Shown here: piece by piece, positions 38,276 through 48,856 of the stretch | Numbering within the stretch: position 1 is the stretch's first letter | Layout: every line of letters starts with the position of its first letter | Origin: Hirudinaria manillensis | Lineage: Eukaryota; Annelida; Clitellata; Hirudinida; Hirudinidae | Length of the DNA: 64,000 bases | Direction: 5' to 3' | Assembly: GCA_034509925.1 (NCBI GenBank) | Contig: CM067538.1 | Location: forward strand, 4,622,778 to 4,686,777 | Program-made: the position numbers and the translations under genes | The notes under the pieces: generated by a model | What the model was told of the DNA's origin: nothing | Database searches by the model: none | What the model saw: the letters and a program-made list of their open reading frames with translations, nothing else

Positions 38276-41200
38276 GTAAATCCTAGAATGTATTTTTTAC
38301 TTCTTTTGAACTGATAGTTGTATCAAATGTTTGGCAATTTCATTGGGAGGCTGAATGTAATTGTTTTTATGATGTTATTGTAATATACATTTATTTATCT
38401 ATTTATTTAAAGCAACAATTATTAAATGTATTTATTTAACAATTCACTTCACTTTTTTAAATTTTAATCTTATAAGTTTTAAATTGTTGATTGTTTGTAG
38501 TTCTGGTGACTGGGTTCCATTGTTGAATGCCTTGAAAATCAATGAAGCTCTTGAAACTATAATAATAAGAAGTTATGCCAACATTTCCAATACAACGGGT
38601 TTTATTTTATTTTTACAAAAATTTGATTATTTTTCCATTTAAAGGAAGTTTTTCTGTAAATAATGCTATTGCAAAATTGTAAAACAAGAACAATATAATA
38701 TTTATATATATATAATATAATTAAAATATATATGTTGCATAATCAAACTAATTTATCTTTTTTTTTTAATTTCTGTCACGACTCGACAGGAAAGATAAAG
38801 TCTCCTGCTATAAAAAGTGAAGAGTTGATATCAAGACTGTGCAAGTCAATCAGGGATTGTTTGGTGGTCAACAGGAGATTGAAGACCCTCAGTTTGGTTG
38901 GATTGAAGCTGAGAGATGTTGATGTCAATGTCTTGAGTAAGGTGGGTTGGTTGTGAGTTGCTGCTGCTGATGGCAGTGATGATGATGGTGGTGGTGATGA
39001 TGATGATGATGGTGGTGATGATAATGATGATGATGGTGGTGGTGATAATGGTGGTGGTGTACACCATTTGTTTTAAAGTGTCACTGCTCATGTGTGGTTC
39101 TTTTTGTGTTCCATCTGACATACTTTATGGTGGGAGACTAGCTTAAGAAAGTGATAGTTTAAAAAGAAAGCTGTTACTTGTTGTGATGGTGATGATGAAG
39201 ATGATGATGATGATGATGAAGATGATGATTATGAGTTTAGGCGGTTAAAATATAGACGTTCTTTAACATAATTCATTGGATATTAACTGAGATTCATTCA
39301 TTGTCCAATGCATCATTCACTGTCCAATGCATCATCATTCACTGTCCAATGCATCATTCACTGTCCAATGCATCATTCACTGTCCAATGCATCATCATTC
39401 ACTGTCCATTGTTCAGGGAATCAGTAAAAATAGGAGTTTAACTCAAATCTCAATGGAAAGAAGTTTGGATGGAGCCAAACAATTTGAAGGTATAATTTAA
39501 AAATTAAAGGCATATTCTCAACTCATTACAAAAACAATTATTGTGTTTTTTTTAAATAATACTTTATTAATTGGAATAAATTCCAATTATATTTATTCCA
39601 ATTTGCAAAAAACTCTAGACATTCTCCTTTCATTGCGAAACAACATGAAAATATCTTGCGTCAACTTCTCCGGTTGTCGCGCGGACGATGCTTTTGCTCG
39701 TCTCGTTGCGGATTACATAAAGGTTTGTAATTGAACAACTTACTTTACTTTTTAATATAATTTAATTATTACAAATCCATTGTTGAGTATTCAATGTGAA
39801 ATATTTGACAATTGAAATTAAAAAATGACTTTTATTGACTTTTAATTATTATGTTAATTGTAACATTTAATCATTTTGTATCCATTATGGAGTATTTGAT
39901 TTGAAATATTTGATGATTAAAAATCTCATAAAAACTTTGAAATCCGAAACCCTCAGAGCCAAATGTCGCTGAGGCACGACCAGGTTTGGCAGGACGGACT
40001 CAGGTATCGGAGGCCTGCCATGGACAGCATGGGTGGCTTGAGGAGGATAACCATCAATGATAACCTGGGATTTGGAGATGAAGGAGTGGAGATTTTATGC
40101 TCTGTTATGAAGGAAGACATTTGGATCAAAGGTTTCAAGAGTTCATTTATTTCTTGTTTTTAAATTTTTATTAATTTTTAATTTTTATTTCATAATTTAG
40201 TTTTTTAAAGTTTAATCATGAATTCTATGTGAATTATATACTTGAATTAAGGGGAGAATCTTTGCAAATAAACTATAACAGTTGTAGTAGGACAGACCTT
40301 TTGGACAGTTGCAATTTTTGTTAACTTATGTGTTTAAGTCTTTGAGGATTGTTTGTTGAATAAACTTCAATCAATCAATCAATTGATCGATCAATTATTT
40401 TTTGTTATTGATTTCCTTATCAAACATCAATTGATTACAAATCACCTCACAGCTCTGGACCTCCAAAACTGTAACATCACGAACGAGGGGGGAACAAAGT
40501 TGCTGAAGATGTTGGAATTTAACGCTTCATTGGTGGTCGTTGATGCAAGACAAAATGTGGAACTAAGTTGGTTCAATTGTTTGTGCATATTAAAAAATAA
40601 ATATAAATAAATAAATATTTAAGACTTAATTATGTATTATATTAATTAAGTTATATTCAGTTGGCTCGATTGTTATGCATATTAAAAATAAATAAGTAAA
40701 TATTTAAGGCTTGATGCCAGGAACCAATTTGTTATCCATGCATTGCAGAGTAATGGTCTCCATTGTGATTTTAGATGCAATGATTTTGCATGCAAGCAGT
40801 CCAGATTTTAATTTGATATTATATTAATTCAGTTATATTCAGCCACTAATATTATCATGCAAGTGGGTCTTTATCAAAGGTCAATCTTGCATCAGGCTTG
40901 ATGATTATGATGATGATGATGATGATGATGATTATGATGTAAAGGTAAATACTAATCTATCGACCCGTTTCAAGGTTCTGAAATCCTGCAAAAGATTCGC
41001 CACCAATGTCGCATCAACTGGGGAGCACAAGAATCATCGGAAGTCAGCCAGCTTTGATTTTCTTTTAACAAATTATTTAATTATTAATTAATTATGATTT
41101 AAATATGATGGCATATTATCACTGCAAATTGGTTGCATCAGTAAATATTGTTCAATGGTAAATATTGGCATCATGTGACTTGAATTGTGAAGTTTTATAA

Positions 41201-44119
41201 ATCCACTCCATTGATGCACATTGATTAATATTAATGCATATTGATTAACATTATGCATATTGATTAACATTAATGCATATTGATTAACATTGATTAATTA
41301 TCCTTACAGTTTAAATGGCTCAGTGTCAACGAATCCGAAAGAAAAAACATCCAAAATCCACATCAGAAAATGAAGAAACCCACCAAAGTAAACCAACCAT
41401 TGATTAATAAATTCATGTATGGAGAATATATTTATTATATTATATTATATTTTATTACTTGTAAGTAAATGGTGAACTGGTATAATAAATGATTATTTAT
41501 TTCTCATTAAATTCATTAAATGTCTTAAAATCCATTTAAACATTGAGCTTTCCTGATGTCACATACATCCTCATTAATAGTAATAATATGCCTATAATAT
41601 AAATAATACAGTACAATACTGAACCATATTGTGAACCAATGGGCTGTTATATTAATATAATAATAATAATATTATTATTATTAAATTTAATAATTAGTTA
41701 ATACTTTTAATAAAAAGATACATTTTTTCAGTCCATCAGTACCCCTTCCAGCAGTTGCATTTCTACTGCAAGGGTCTCGCAGTCCAAGGTCGAGGTCAAC
41801 AAATCTGGAATTCCTTGGAGGGCTGCAAGTCGAGCCAACCGACTGAGGTCAGCATTTCAAAGTCAAAGTTGTTATTATTATTGTTATCGAATATTGTTAA
41901 ATTAATTATTTATAAGTTATTAGTTATTATTTATTTATTATAATTATTTATAAGTTATTAATCATAATTTATTTATTATAATTATTTTTAAGTTACTTAT
42001 TATTTCCAAAGGAAACTATTTAAAAGAAATTACAAAACTGAATGTACAATCATCTAAATTGTTTATTTATTTAATAGTTTAGATATTATATATATTTATT
42101 AATTTACGAACAATTAGGAATAATTCTCCTGAGAGGAAAGAGGCTATCACCACTCCATCCTCTTCCTCAACTCCTTCCAGCATTCAACAACAACAACAAC
42201 ATTCCTCCAGAGTCTTACAACTTAATGAGGTATGGCATTAACAACAACAATAATTAATAATTGGATGTTGGTATTGAGTGTAGTTGTTTGTTTTATTTAT
42301 CCATATAATTAATTAATAATTATTATTATGTACAGCTTGTACTGTATATTATTATGTCTCGCAGTTAATCAGTTATTGGCATGAGCCACTTCACAAAATG
42401 TGAACAACAATCAAAATACAATATATTGTTTTTTTGTACAGCTTGAAATGAAAGATTTGGAAATAAAAAATCTTAGAGATCAATTAAACAAGGCAAGTAA
42501 CATGATTGTAATTATAAGTTGTAATTAAGTAATTAAGTTGATGGAATTTAAATGCAAAGCTCTTAATGTATACAAGACAAATGTGCATTGGAGCACATTG
42601 TATGTATGTGTGTGTGACTTTCAAACTGTTGATAGGAGCAACATGTTATTGCTGGTGACCAATAATGATAACAGTGATGATGATGATGATAAGTAATCAA
42701 TCAAAAATAATACCTTCACTATTTTTCTTTTTAAAGTTTTTTGATCGGATTTATTTGTCCAAAATGAATTCTTCGATCGGTTTATTTCTTACATTATTCG
42801 CGACTAATTCTAAAATAAACAGCTGTCGGAGGAAAACAACGAACTGCAGGCGAGGTGTGAGGAACTCGAGAGGAAGCAAGTGGAGACCGAGGAGACTCTT
42901 GATGTCATAGAGAACTCTTTTGCCAATTTCCATAACTTTCTGGACATGTTGAAGCAAATAGGGTACTATGCTCAATAGCTGAAATTCTATGACTGTACTG
43001 CATTATATTGATTAATTAATTTACAAATATTAATTAATTGATTTACTTCATTAATACAAGTAGAGACAATACTATACTCCGAATATTGTTGCATGAAGCA
43101 ACAATGCACTGAACTTAAGTCTAATGGAGATTGCTCGAGAATTATCGTAGTTAAACTATATCCGAGCATTGATCCATGTTTTTGTCGATTCAAGGCTCGG
43201 TCCGCTCATAGAATTTGCCAAGCTCAACGATTCTGCTGTGAACTGGAACCCGGAAACTTCGAGAGTCGAGGAGAACTTAAACAATCGGTCGGCATTTGGA
43301 GCCACCGAGCCTCAGGAATCGCACTTGGATGTGACCAATCAGATGAGGTCTTTCCTTGAGGAGAGAAATTTCAAGCCAGAACATTTGAAAATGGAAAAGT
43401 GAGAAGCATGCACAATCGTTTTCCCTGAGAATTTAAGCTTGATTTTTTTTCTGATTAATTATATTTAATACAATTTAATTTATTAATTGTCATTTAAATT
43501 AATAATATAATTATGAATTGGAATCAATAAGTCTTTCAACTGTAGTAGTTAAATTAGAACTCTTTTTATTTATTTATTTCACAGCATGATTGAAGATACT
43601 GGAGAATCTAGAAATAGTTCCAGGTTTGACAGGCTCATTGACCAAGTATTAAGGAATGGAGAGAACTTGATTAGAATGTCTTCAGTTTCTAGTGGCACAA
43701 GTGTTAAGGAGTTGATGAACAACATTGCTTGTGGTATAAGTGTTGATAATGTTGAAAATCTCAAATTCCCAAATGCCCAAAGAGCTTCAATTCCCATGGG
43801 AAATGATTTCCCACAAGGACTGAAGGCCACTGACTACAAAAACATTCCCAATACAACATCCCTCAAAAGCAGGGAGAAATTGAAAGCCATAGAAAACAAC
43901 GATTATTTTGATTCCCTGCCCTCCGCCGGTTCGGCCGCCGACAGTCAGGGCCACGAAGCCTCTGCCCCTCAGAATGGTTTCGGAAAAGTCGAAAGGCAAT
44001 CAAGGTATGCCCTTCACCTGAGCACCAACTCGAAGGAAGATTTTGGAGACGATGATTCCTCTTTGGAATGTGGAAGTGGAGATATTTCTGTAGGTAGTAC
44101 AATTTCTGAAAGCGTTTAG
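38136..44119 (+). CDS. CEP78: Centrosomal protein CEP78, complete, 15 exons
   Basis: Exons 38136-38275, 38501-38598, 38790-38941, 39417-39489, 39619-39722, 39957-40131, 40453-40566, 40975-41042, 41310-41387, 41732-41847, 42118-42229, 42442-42492, 42823-42962, 43195-43398 and 43585-44119 total 2,160 bases, giving 719 residues, close to the vertebrate protein. The N-terminal 300 residues are leucine-rich repeats, with the diagnostic DGLRYRRPAMDSMGGLRRIT and ALDLQNCNITNEG. A conserved SGIPWRAASRANRLR lies at about 360-372. Residues about 411-475 form a coiled coil ending FHNFLDMLKQIG, and the Ser-rich C-terminus is poorly conserved. CEP78 acts at centrioles and in ciliogenesis. All introns are GT-AG except intron 12, which is GC-AG. 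Confidence 0.93.
38501..38598 (+). CDS. CEP78: CEP78 exon 2
   Basis: TTTGTAG acceptor, ACGG|GTTTTA donor, phase 1. Encodes SGDWVPLLNALKINEALETI, first leucine-rich region. Confidence 0.85.
38790..38941 (+). CDS. CEP78: CEP78 exon 3
   Basis: CTCGACAG acceptor, AAG|GTGGGT donor. Encodes LRR segment with LKTLSLVGLKLRDVDVNVLS. Confidence 0.88.
38975..39230. repeat. (GATGAT/GGT)n tracts in CEP78 intron 3
   Basis: Two imperfect GAT/GGT tracts (38975-39060 and 39185-39232) separated by about 120 bases of unique DNA. Confidence 0.9.
39292..39412. repeat. 19/22-bp minisatellite at the 3' end of CEP78 intron 3
   Basis: Six copies of ATTCACTGTCCAATGCATC, two of them with an extra ATC. The last copy decays into the intron 3 acceptor (ATTCACTGTCCATTGTTCAG). 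Confidence 0.92.
39417..39489 (+). CDS. CEP78: CEP78 exon 4
   Basis: GTTCAG acceptor that lies at the edge of a minisatellite; donor GAAG|GTATAA. Encodes GISKNRSLTQISMERSLDGA. Confidence 0.8.
39619..39722 (+). CDS. CEP78: CEP78 exon 5
   Basis: CTCTAG acceptor, AAG|GTTTGT donor. Encodes MKISCVNFSGCRADDAFARL, matching the CEP78 VNFTGC repeat. Confidence 0.88.
39957..40131 (+). CDS. CEP78: CEP78 exon 6
   Basis: CCCTCAG acceptor, AAAG|GTTTCA donor. Encodes the most diagnostic block, LRYRRPAMDSMGGLRRI. Confidence 0.92.
40453..40566 (+). CDS. CEP78: CEP78 exon 7
   Basis: CCTCACAG acceptor; donor placed at CTAA|GTTGGT because it alone keeps phase with exon 8. Encodes ALDLQNCNITNEGGTKLL. Confidence 0.82.
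40975..41042 (+). CDS. CEP78: CEP78 exon 8
   Basis: TTTCAAG acceptor, GGAA|GTCAGC donor. Encodes SEILQKIRHQCRINWGAQES. The donor is weak; read-through would reach a stop within a few codons. Confidence 0.7.
41310..41387 (+). CDS. CEP78: CEP78 exon 9
   Basis: CCTTACAG acceptor, CAAA|GTAAAC donor. Encodes FKWLSVNESERKN and a basic run. Confidence 0.8.
41732..41847 (+). CDS. CEP78: CEP78 exon 10
   Basis: TTTTTTCAG acceptor, TGAG|GTCAGC donor. Encodes SGIPWRAASRANRLR, the conserved PWR motif of CEP78. Confidence 0.85.
42118..42229 (+). CDS. CEP78: CEP78 exon 11
   Basis: CAATTAG acceptor, GAG|GTATGG donor. Ser/Thr-rich linker with a five-Gln run. Confidence 0.8.
42442..42492 (+). CDS. CEP78: CEP78 exon 12 (GC donor)
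   Basis: TTGTACAG acceptor. The 3' edge is AACAAG|GCAAGT, the classical consensus of GC-AG introns. Encodes coiled-coil LEMKDLEIKNLRDQLNK. Confidence 0.8.
42823..42962 (+). CDS. CEP78: CEP78 exon 13
   Basis: ATAAACAG acceptor, TAGG|GTACTA donor. Coiled coil ending ENSFANFHNFLDMLKQIG. Confidence 0.88.
43195..43398 (+). CDS. CEP78: CEP78 exon 14
   Basis: ATTCAAG acceptor, GAAAA|GTGAGA donor. Encodes LGPLIEFAKLNDSAVNWNPE and an acidic helix. Confidence 0.82.
43585..44119 (+). CDS. CEP78: CEP78 exon 15 (terminal)
   Basis: TATTTCACAG acceptor; stop TAG at 44117-44119. Ser/Asn-rich, low-complexity C-terminus of 178 residues. Confidence 0.85.
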
Positions 44120-44239
44120 TTGTTCAATTGTTTTGCATTCTGTGTTGATGTGTCTGAAATGAAGCCCAACGCTCCTTTGTCTGAGATGTTTTTTTTTTGA
44201 AAATTTTATGGTTGAATTAATTATTAACTTTAGAAAATG

Positions 44240-44245
44240 AATAAA
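44240..44245 (+). terminator. Poly(A) signal AATAAA of CEP78
   Basis: Canonical hexamer about 120 bases after the CEP78 stop codon. Confidence 0.6.
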
Positions 44246-44766
44246 CAATCCTGTGGTCATTATATGTCTATGTTTGTAGTCTGTGTGGTATTGTCACTCT
44301 GAATTGCATTGCAACCAGTTTACCTTTATTTAGCAAAACTTGCTGGCAATGGCTTAAGGAATGTAATTGCATGGACATTAACTGAACATCCTTGCCTTGC
44401 CAAATGTAATGAAAGGCATCTTATTCAGACTGTCTACTTAGCTCTATTAATCCTTTTCTATACCACATCAGTGGTGTCAGTCATTAGAGTAAAAGAGATT
44501 ATACCTTGAGATTATAATGGACAGTGGTTTGGCCACAGAAATTCATTAAATTCTACTTTTATTTATAATACATAAATTTAATTAAATTATTAGAATTTCC
44601 ATGATTGATTTATAAAGATAGTCTCATGGTCTCGTCAAGAAATTAAGTTCAGTAAAACATGCTCTAAAAGTGGAAAACTGCTTCATTAATGATCAACAAT
44701 TGCATTAAGAAATCAGATGATGAATAGGATTGTTATCTGGGACATGTTAGCATCAGTAAAACATAT
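44246..44766. other. Convergent spacer, CEP78 / KIFBP
   Basis: The two genes end towards each other. No gene seen in this spacer. Confidence 0.5.
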
Positions 44767-44771
44767 TTATT
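44766..44771 (-). terminator. AATAAA overlapping the KIFBP stop codon
   Basis: The minus strand reads GACAAATAAATATG, so the stop TAA is part of an AATAAA hexamer. Other TTTATT matches further downstream may be the functional signal. Confidence 0.3.
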
Positions 44772-46563
44772 TGTCCAATGTGCTCCTAATCCTGTCCATT
44801 TTGGCTGGAAGCAGTTGTACCATTTCTTCACATGCAGATCGTTCTTCCCTCACTTTTTCAATAGCAGAAGGATTGGCCTGGCAATAATCCACCAGGTACT
44901 TGTAATACTCCAAAGACTTCGAGGTGTTTGAGAGCTGGTTTAGTCGATCTGGTGTCATGAATTTAGAAAACAAACGACCGCAGTAGAAGTGAGCCATAAG
45001 TGCGGGACGTTCCATTTCTTCCGAGAATTTGGCAGGCAACTTCCCCTCGTGGTTCTTCAAGTACCTGATAAATAACTCAAAATACTCGATGCTATTTTTG
45101 GACAGTGTGTTGACCTTGGATGCCAATTGCCTTTGCTTGTCAGCACTCTCTGTGCTCAGTTCCAGCAATGCTAGCTTGTTGTCAAGCATTGCACTATAAA
45201 CTTCACCTATTTCAAAAGACAACTGGTGACACAGAGACAAGTAACACTGCGGATTGAGTTCATGGAGAACTTCGGAGAGCATGTCTGCACGACGCTTGAA
45301 CATTTTGCACTGACGATTCAAGTCGACTTCGAAGAATGCAAGAAGTTTGAACAATGAGCTGTGATCTTTTATCAATTCAACGTGGTCTGAACAATGGCCA
45401 TCGAGGACGTAAAATTCTTTAGCAGTGCCGATCCATTTCTGGCAACACAGGAAAACTTCCCTAGCTTCGTTAAAAACCAGCACAGGTTCCTTAGTGATGC
45501 GATTTTCGATTGATGAAACATCAAAATCAAATAGTTCTTTCTTCTCTCCACAAATTTGTTTATTTTCTGAAGTCTCCCTTCCATTATCATCCTCTTCTGA
45601 TTTCTGATAAAGTCTGTCTCTTGAATATTCTAGCAGTGAGAGGGCATATTTAATCCAGCATCTGTAGAGATCAGCCCAGGCTTTTGACAATTTTTCTTTT
45701 GCATCAACTTCTTCCTGAGATTCATTGCCCTTAATATCTACAAAAAGGTTGGATGGCTTATCACCAAATTCCCTTAAAATGAATTCAGCACTTGCCAGAC
45801 AATGCCGAGCGACCGAATAGTCGTTGTTTGCTATGTAGAACTGAGAAAGTGTTGCAGCATTCATGCTCCAGTCTAAAGCTTCATATTTGTTCCTTGACAA
45901 TTGCCTTTTTAAAGTTTCCTTACAATATTCCGCAGAATCAAAACATCTCCCCATCTTTCCATAAATTTGTGCCAAGAAATACAAGGTATGAGTGAAGGTA
46001 TCCTCTAATGCATCAATTTGCTCTTTCATTTTGTCACTATTCAGCTCAGAACTATAGCTTTCAACTCTAAAAAAGTCATCGATTGTCCAGGGATACATTT
46101 CACTTTCAGTTGAAAAGCTGTGGTAAATGTTTTTTGCTTCAAGTAGTTTTTGCAATCCACATTCAAAATCACCTCTTTGGCAGTAAAGAAGGCCCTGTTG
46201 ATTCAGTAATGCTTGCATTATGCCAAAATTATAGCGTGAATTTTCTTCAGTGGCATCTACGAAAGCCTTGCATTGTTTAAAATGTTCCTCTCCGGAAGAA
46301 GATTCTTCTGTCTCAACAAAATTAATTCCAAGCTTTAGGTGAAGAACTGCCAATATTCTTTTAAAAAAGTCATGATCTGATTGGTTGATATCCTTCAGCT
46401 TTCCCAGAATCGAAGTCAGAATGTCCCTCGCTTGATACATAGATCGATATGGTGATGAAGGTGGATCATCTTTACAATCGCGTACCATAAGGCCCACGGC
46501 CTTAAAATACTCGGCCGAATTTTCTTCCACGAAGTTTACTAATTCTGAGGAAATCATAATCAT
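44767..46563 (-). CDS. KIFBP: KIF-binding protein (KIFBP), intronless
   Basis: 598 residues from the first ATG (46563); a longer in-frame reading starts only at TTG. In vertebrates KIFBP (KBP, KIAA1279) binds kinesin motor domains and regulates axonal and mitochondrial transport. The family is recognised along its whole length: LGINFVETEESSSGEEHFKQ, TLYFLAQIYGKMGRCFDSAE, MNAATLSQFYIANNDYSVAR, ARHCLASAEFILREFG, CWIKYALSLLE, HSSLFKLLAFFEVDLNRQCK, YKYLVDYCQANPSAIEKVRE and VQLLPAKMDRIR at the end. TPR-like helices span most of the protein. Length is close to the human protein (about 620). The vertebrate gene has several introns; none is present here. A poly(A)-like AATAAA overlaps the TAA stop. 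Confidence 0.93.
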   Translation of the reverse strand: MIMISSELVNFVEENSAEYFKAVGLMVRDCKDDPPSSPYRSMYQARDILTSILGKLKDINQSDHDFFKRILAVLHLKLGINFVETEESSSGEEHFKQCKAFVDATEENSRYNFGIMQALLNQQGLLYCQRGDFECGLQKLLEAKNIYHSFSTESEMYPWTIDDFFRVESYSSELNSDKMKEQIDALEDTFTHTLYFLAQIYGKMGRCFDSAEYCKETLKRQLSRNKYEALDWSMNAATLSQFYIANNDYSVARHCLASAEFILREFGDKPSNLFVDIKGNESQEEVDAKEKLSKAWADLYRCWIKYALSLLEYSRDRLYQKSEEDDNGRETSENKQICGEKKELFDFDVSSIENRITKEPVLVFNEAREVFLCCQKWIGTAKEFYVLDGHCSDHVELIKDHSSLFKLLAFFEVDLNRQCKMFKRRADMLSEVLHELNPQCYLSLCHQLSFEIGEVYSAMLDNKLALLELSTESADKQRQLASKVNTLSKNSIEYFELFIRYLKNHEGKLPAKFSEEMERPALMAHFYCGRLFSKFMTPDRLNQLSNTSKSLEYYKYLVDYCQANPSAIEKVREERSACEEMVQLLPAKMDRIRSTLDK

Positions 46564-46876
46564 CAGGGTATCGAGCGGAAAATGCAAAACAACATTAATA
46601 AATCATGGTTGTTTTGCCTTTAGTACATCTTAACTGTGACTTATTGATACAAAAATATTTGTTAATAAGCAATAACTTCTGAATTACATTAATTACACGT
46701 TTTAAGTATATAAGTTGGTTTTAGAAAATGTGATAACCGTTCACAAGAGATATGTGAGTTAATATTTTGTTAAATGAGGTTTAAATTTTTAAGTCTCTTA
46801 TTATTTTATATAGTGAGCTTAAGAGTTACTTGGATTTAATTTGAAATAATCATGCAAATCAGAACGCGCACAAGGC

Positions 46877-47089
46877 CTACGCCATTTTAACTTGTTTAAG
46901 CTTGTGTGGTGGATAGTTTTCGCATTCGGGGGTTGTTTCGTCGATCGGCATGTTATTGGCTAAATATATACATAGTTTGTCGATACCTGGAATGGTAAGT
47001 CTAATTTGAAATGATTTCTGGAGATTATTGGACTTTGACTTGTTCAGTTCGGCCTCCACCCGTGCAATTGTGCCACTTACATAGATCTT
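46877..47089 (-). CDS. Possible small exon or ORF upstream of KIFBP
   Basis: An open stretch of about 70 codons ending TAG/TAA-free until after QVKMA, including FQIRLTIPGIDKLCIYLANN and MPIDETTPECENYPP. The composition looks protein-like, but it has no ATG at its start and no convincing acceptor. I do not recognise the family. It could be a 3' exon of an unidentified gene or chance. Confidence 0.25.
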   Translation of the reverse strand, partial: KIYVSGTIARVEAELNKSKSNNLQKSFQIRLTIPGIDKLCIYLANNMPIDETTPECENYPPHKLKQVKMA

Positions 47090-47374
47090 ATTTTAATATC
47101 ACTTTACAGATTTGTAAAGGGGCCTCTTCTTGCTGAATTCTTTATTTGAATTTCGGCATTTTTTATGCATTCTTGGTGGGGGTTTTGTATCGTTTTGTTT
47201 ACCTTGCATTTGTTTACCTTTACATTTCCTGTTCGCTGTTTATCTTAACGATAGCATTAGCCGACGAACATAATGAGTTAAGAGGTTTTTGTACCTTTTG
47301 AGTATTTTCTAACCTGTCCTTCTTGTTCTTGATATTTTGTAAGCAGAAAACTTACCAACAACGACAGAAGCTTT

Positions 47375-47598
47375 ATGAGGGCGCAGTTGGTCGAAGTCGT
47401 TCAAGTTACGGATGAATTGGCTTCCGATGTGGTCAAAACTTTGTCATTACCTCTGCCTTTCGTGAAAAATGGCATAAACGTGAATTCAAGAGGTAACGCC
47501 TTTTGACGTTCTTCTGCAAGCATTTACTGACATTTATGTTTGCTTCGATAGAAAGTCTGCCTAAGAATCACGGAAATGTTGCAAACATCCAAAAATGA
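47375..47598 (+). CDS. Possible 54-residue two-exon micro-gene
   Basis: Exon 47375-47492 begins at an ATG inside a longer exon that follows a TTTTGTAAGCAG acceptor (47347). It ends AGAG|GTAACG, phase 1. The next exon 47552-47598 follows TTCGATAG and reaches TGA in phase. The predicted product starts MRAQLVEVVQVTDELASDVV. I recognise no family. Two consistent splice pairs around a short open frame make it worth listing, but it could be a non-coding transcript. Confidence 0.35.
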
Positions 47599-47747
47599 AA
47601 GAGATTTTAAAACCGGACGAATCAACAGTTTGGACTTCAATAAGACTTGAATGCGAAAAAAAGATAAAATTGAAAAAGCGATAAAATTGTTCCTCTGGAC
47701 AACGAAAGTTAAATGAATATTGTAGTGCAGTCCATATAGTTAAATCA

Positions 47748-48349
47748 ATGTCCGAAATGGAAAAAATATTATGTAGTTCAACATCTTGTTCGGGAACTCA
47801 TGTAAATATTTGTTCATCTCGAAAAGAAGACTCCGAATGTCTCATTCGTTTCAGTCCGTTGAAAGATCTGGAAATTGCAACGCTGCAAAATTGTGATCAC
47901 TTAACTTGTGCCGAGTGCATGAGGGAATTAAGAAGCAACCCTTCGTAAGTTTCGACATACATTTTCAATGTTAATAGGTCAACCGTCTACTAATTAACAT
48001 AATTATTATTAATAACATAATTGACAGAAACTGATTGAAATCATTTGTTTATAACAGAAATTTTAGATGCCCTTATTGTAGAGTGGCTTCCAAGGCCATA
48101 TTTTCAAGTACTGCCTTCGAGAAAGAACAAAAAGAAGCCCTTTTTAAGAAACATCGAGATTGTGAACTTAATGACCCTCTCTTAAAACAATTTTTGGAGC
48201 AAATTGACAACGTTGAGTGGAAAACTTTCATAGATTTCATGCTTAAATTTGAAGAACGTCTTCCAGTTGATTATAGCATCGGAGATTTTTGCCGAAATTT
48301 CGGCCTCAATGTAACATTTTGTGGCGAGAAGTTTATGAGTTTAAAGTGA
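47748..48349 (+). CDS. RING-like finger protein, two exons
   Basis: Exons 47748-47944 and 48058-48349 join in phase across a canonical GTAAGT...AACAG intron to give 162 residues. A RING-type zinc-binding pattern is visible across the junction: LQNCDHLTCAECM (Cys-x-His-x2-Cys-x2-Cys) and FRCPYC (Cys-x2-Cys). The first Cys pair is not a clean C-x2-C (only ECLIRF), so the finger is degenerate. An E3 ubiquitin ligase role is possible but not shown. The C-terminal half is helical and unrecognised. The reading frame continues after the TGA stop with two more coding-like blocks (separate entry), so this may be the 5' part of a decaying gene. Confidence 0.55.
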
Positions 48350-48793
48350 TCGGTGAAAATAGTAAGACTGATGATCTACATGTATTTAAGAATGCCTCCT
48401 ACTCTGGACATTCAGATCATGTTGACAGATGAAGACTTCGCTTACAGTGAGGTTGTTGATGATTTTGCAGTTGAATTTTTGGGACATTTAAATGCACAGT
48501 AGAGACATTCATGGAAGGCACTTCCGAATGCTTTGGAAAGTAGATATGTTTGCGCTACTTTTGCTCGAAAGTTTGGTAACATGCATTGCATAATTGGGAT
48601 AGAACTGAGATACCCGAACAGTGAATTTGGCTTTGATGATCCAGAAGCCATAATTAAAAATAAGATACGCCACCTTAAGCGGTCCAATATTTCTGGATTT
48701 GGTCAGAAAGATAGTATTTTTTGGGAGTTACTAAGAGATAGATTCTTCCTGTACGAAGCTTTTAGTGATGATGATGATGATGATGAATTTTAA
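48350..48793 (+). pseudogene. In-frame continuation of the RING-like gene beyond two stops
   Basis: In exactly the same frame as the second RING exon, TGA (48347) is followed by 49 open codons including LTDEDFAYSEVVDDFAVEFL. Then TAG (48497-48499) is followed by about 97 codons including RHSWKALPNALESRYVCATF, and a poly-Asp end. Both blocks look protein-like. Either the gene has acquired stops, the stops are read through, or an unseen intron removes them. The AATAAA at 48851 lies just downstream of the whole unit, which supports one transcription unit. Confidence 0.4.
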
Positions 48794-48850
48794 TCATCGA
48801 GGTCGAATTTTGTTAAGTTAACCATTTAAGAGAATATTTCATCTTTTAAC

Positions 48851-48856
48851 AATAAA
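48851..48856 (+). terminator. Poly(A) signal AATAAA downstream of the RING-like unit
   Basis: AATAAATAATAA, 58 bases after the last stop of the interrupted frame. Confidence 0.45.

Noticed and set aside
44767-46587. KIFBP start at 46587
   Set aside because: That codon is TTG; the first ATG is at 46563.
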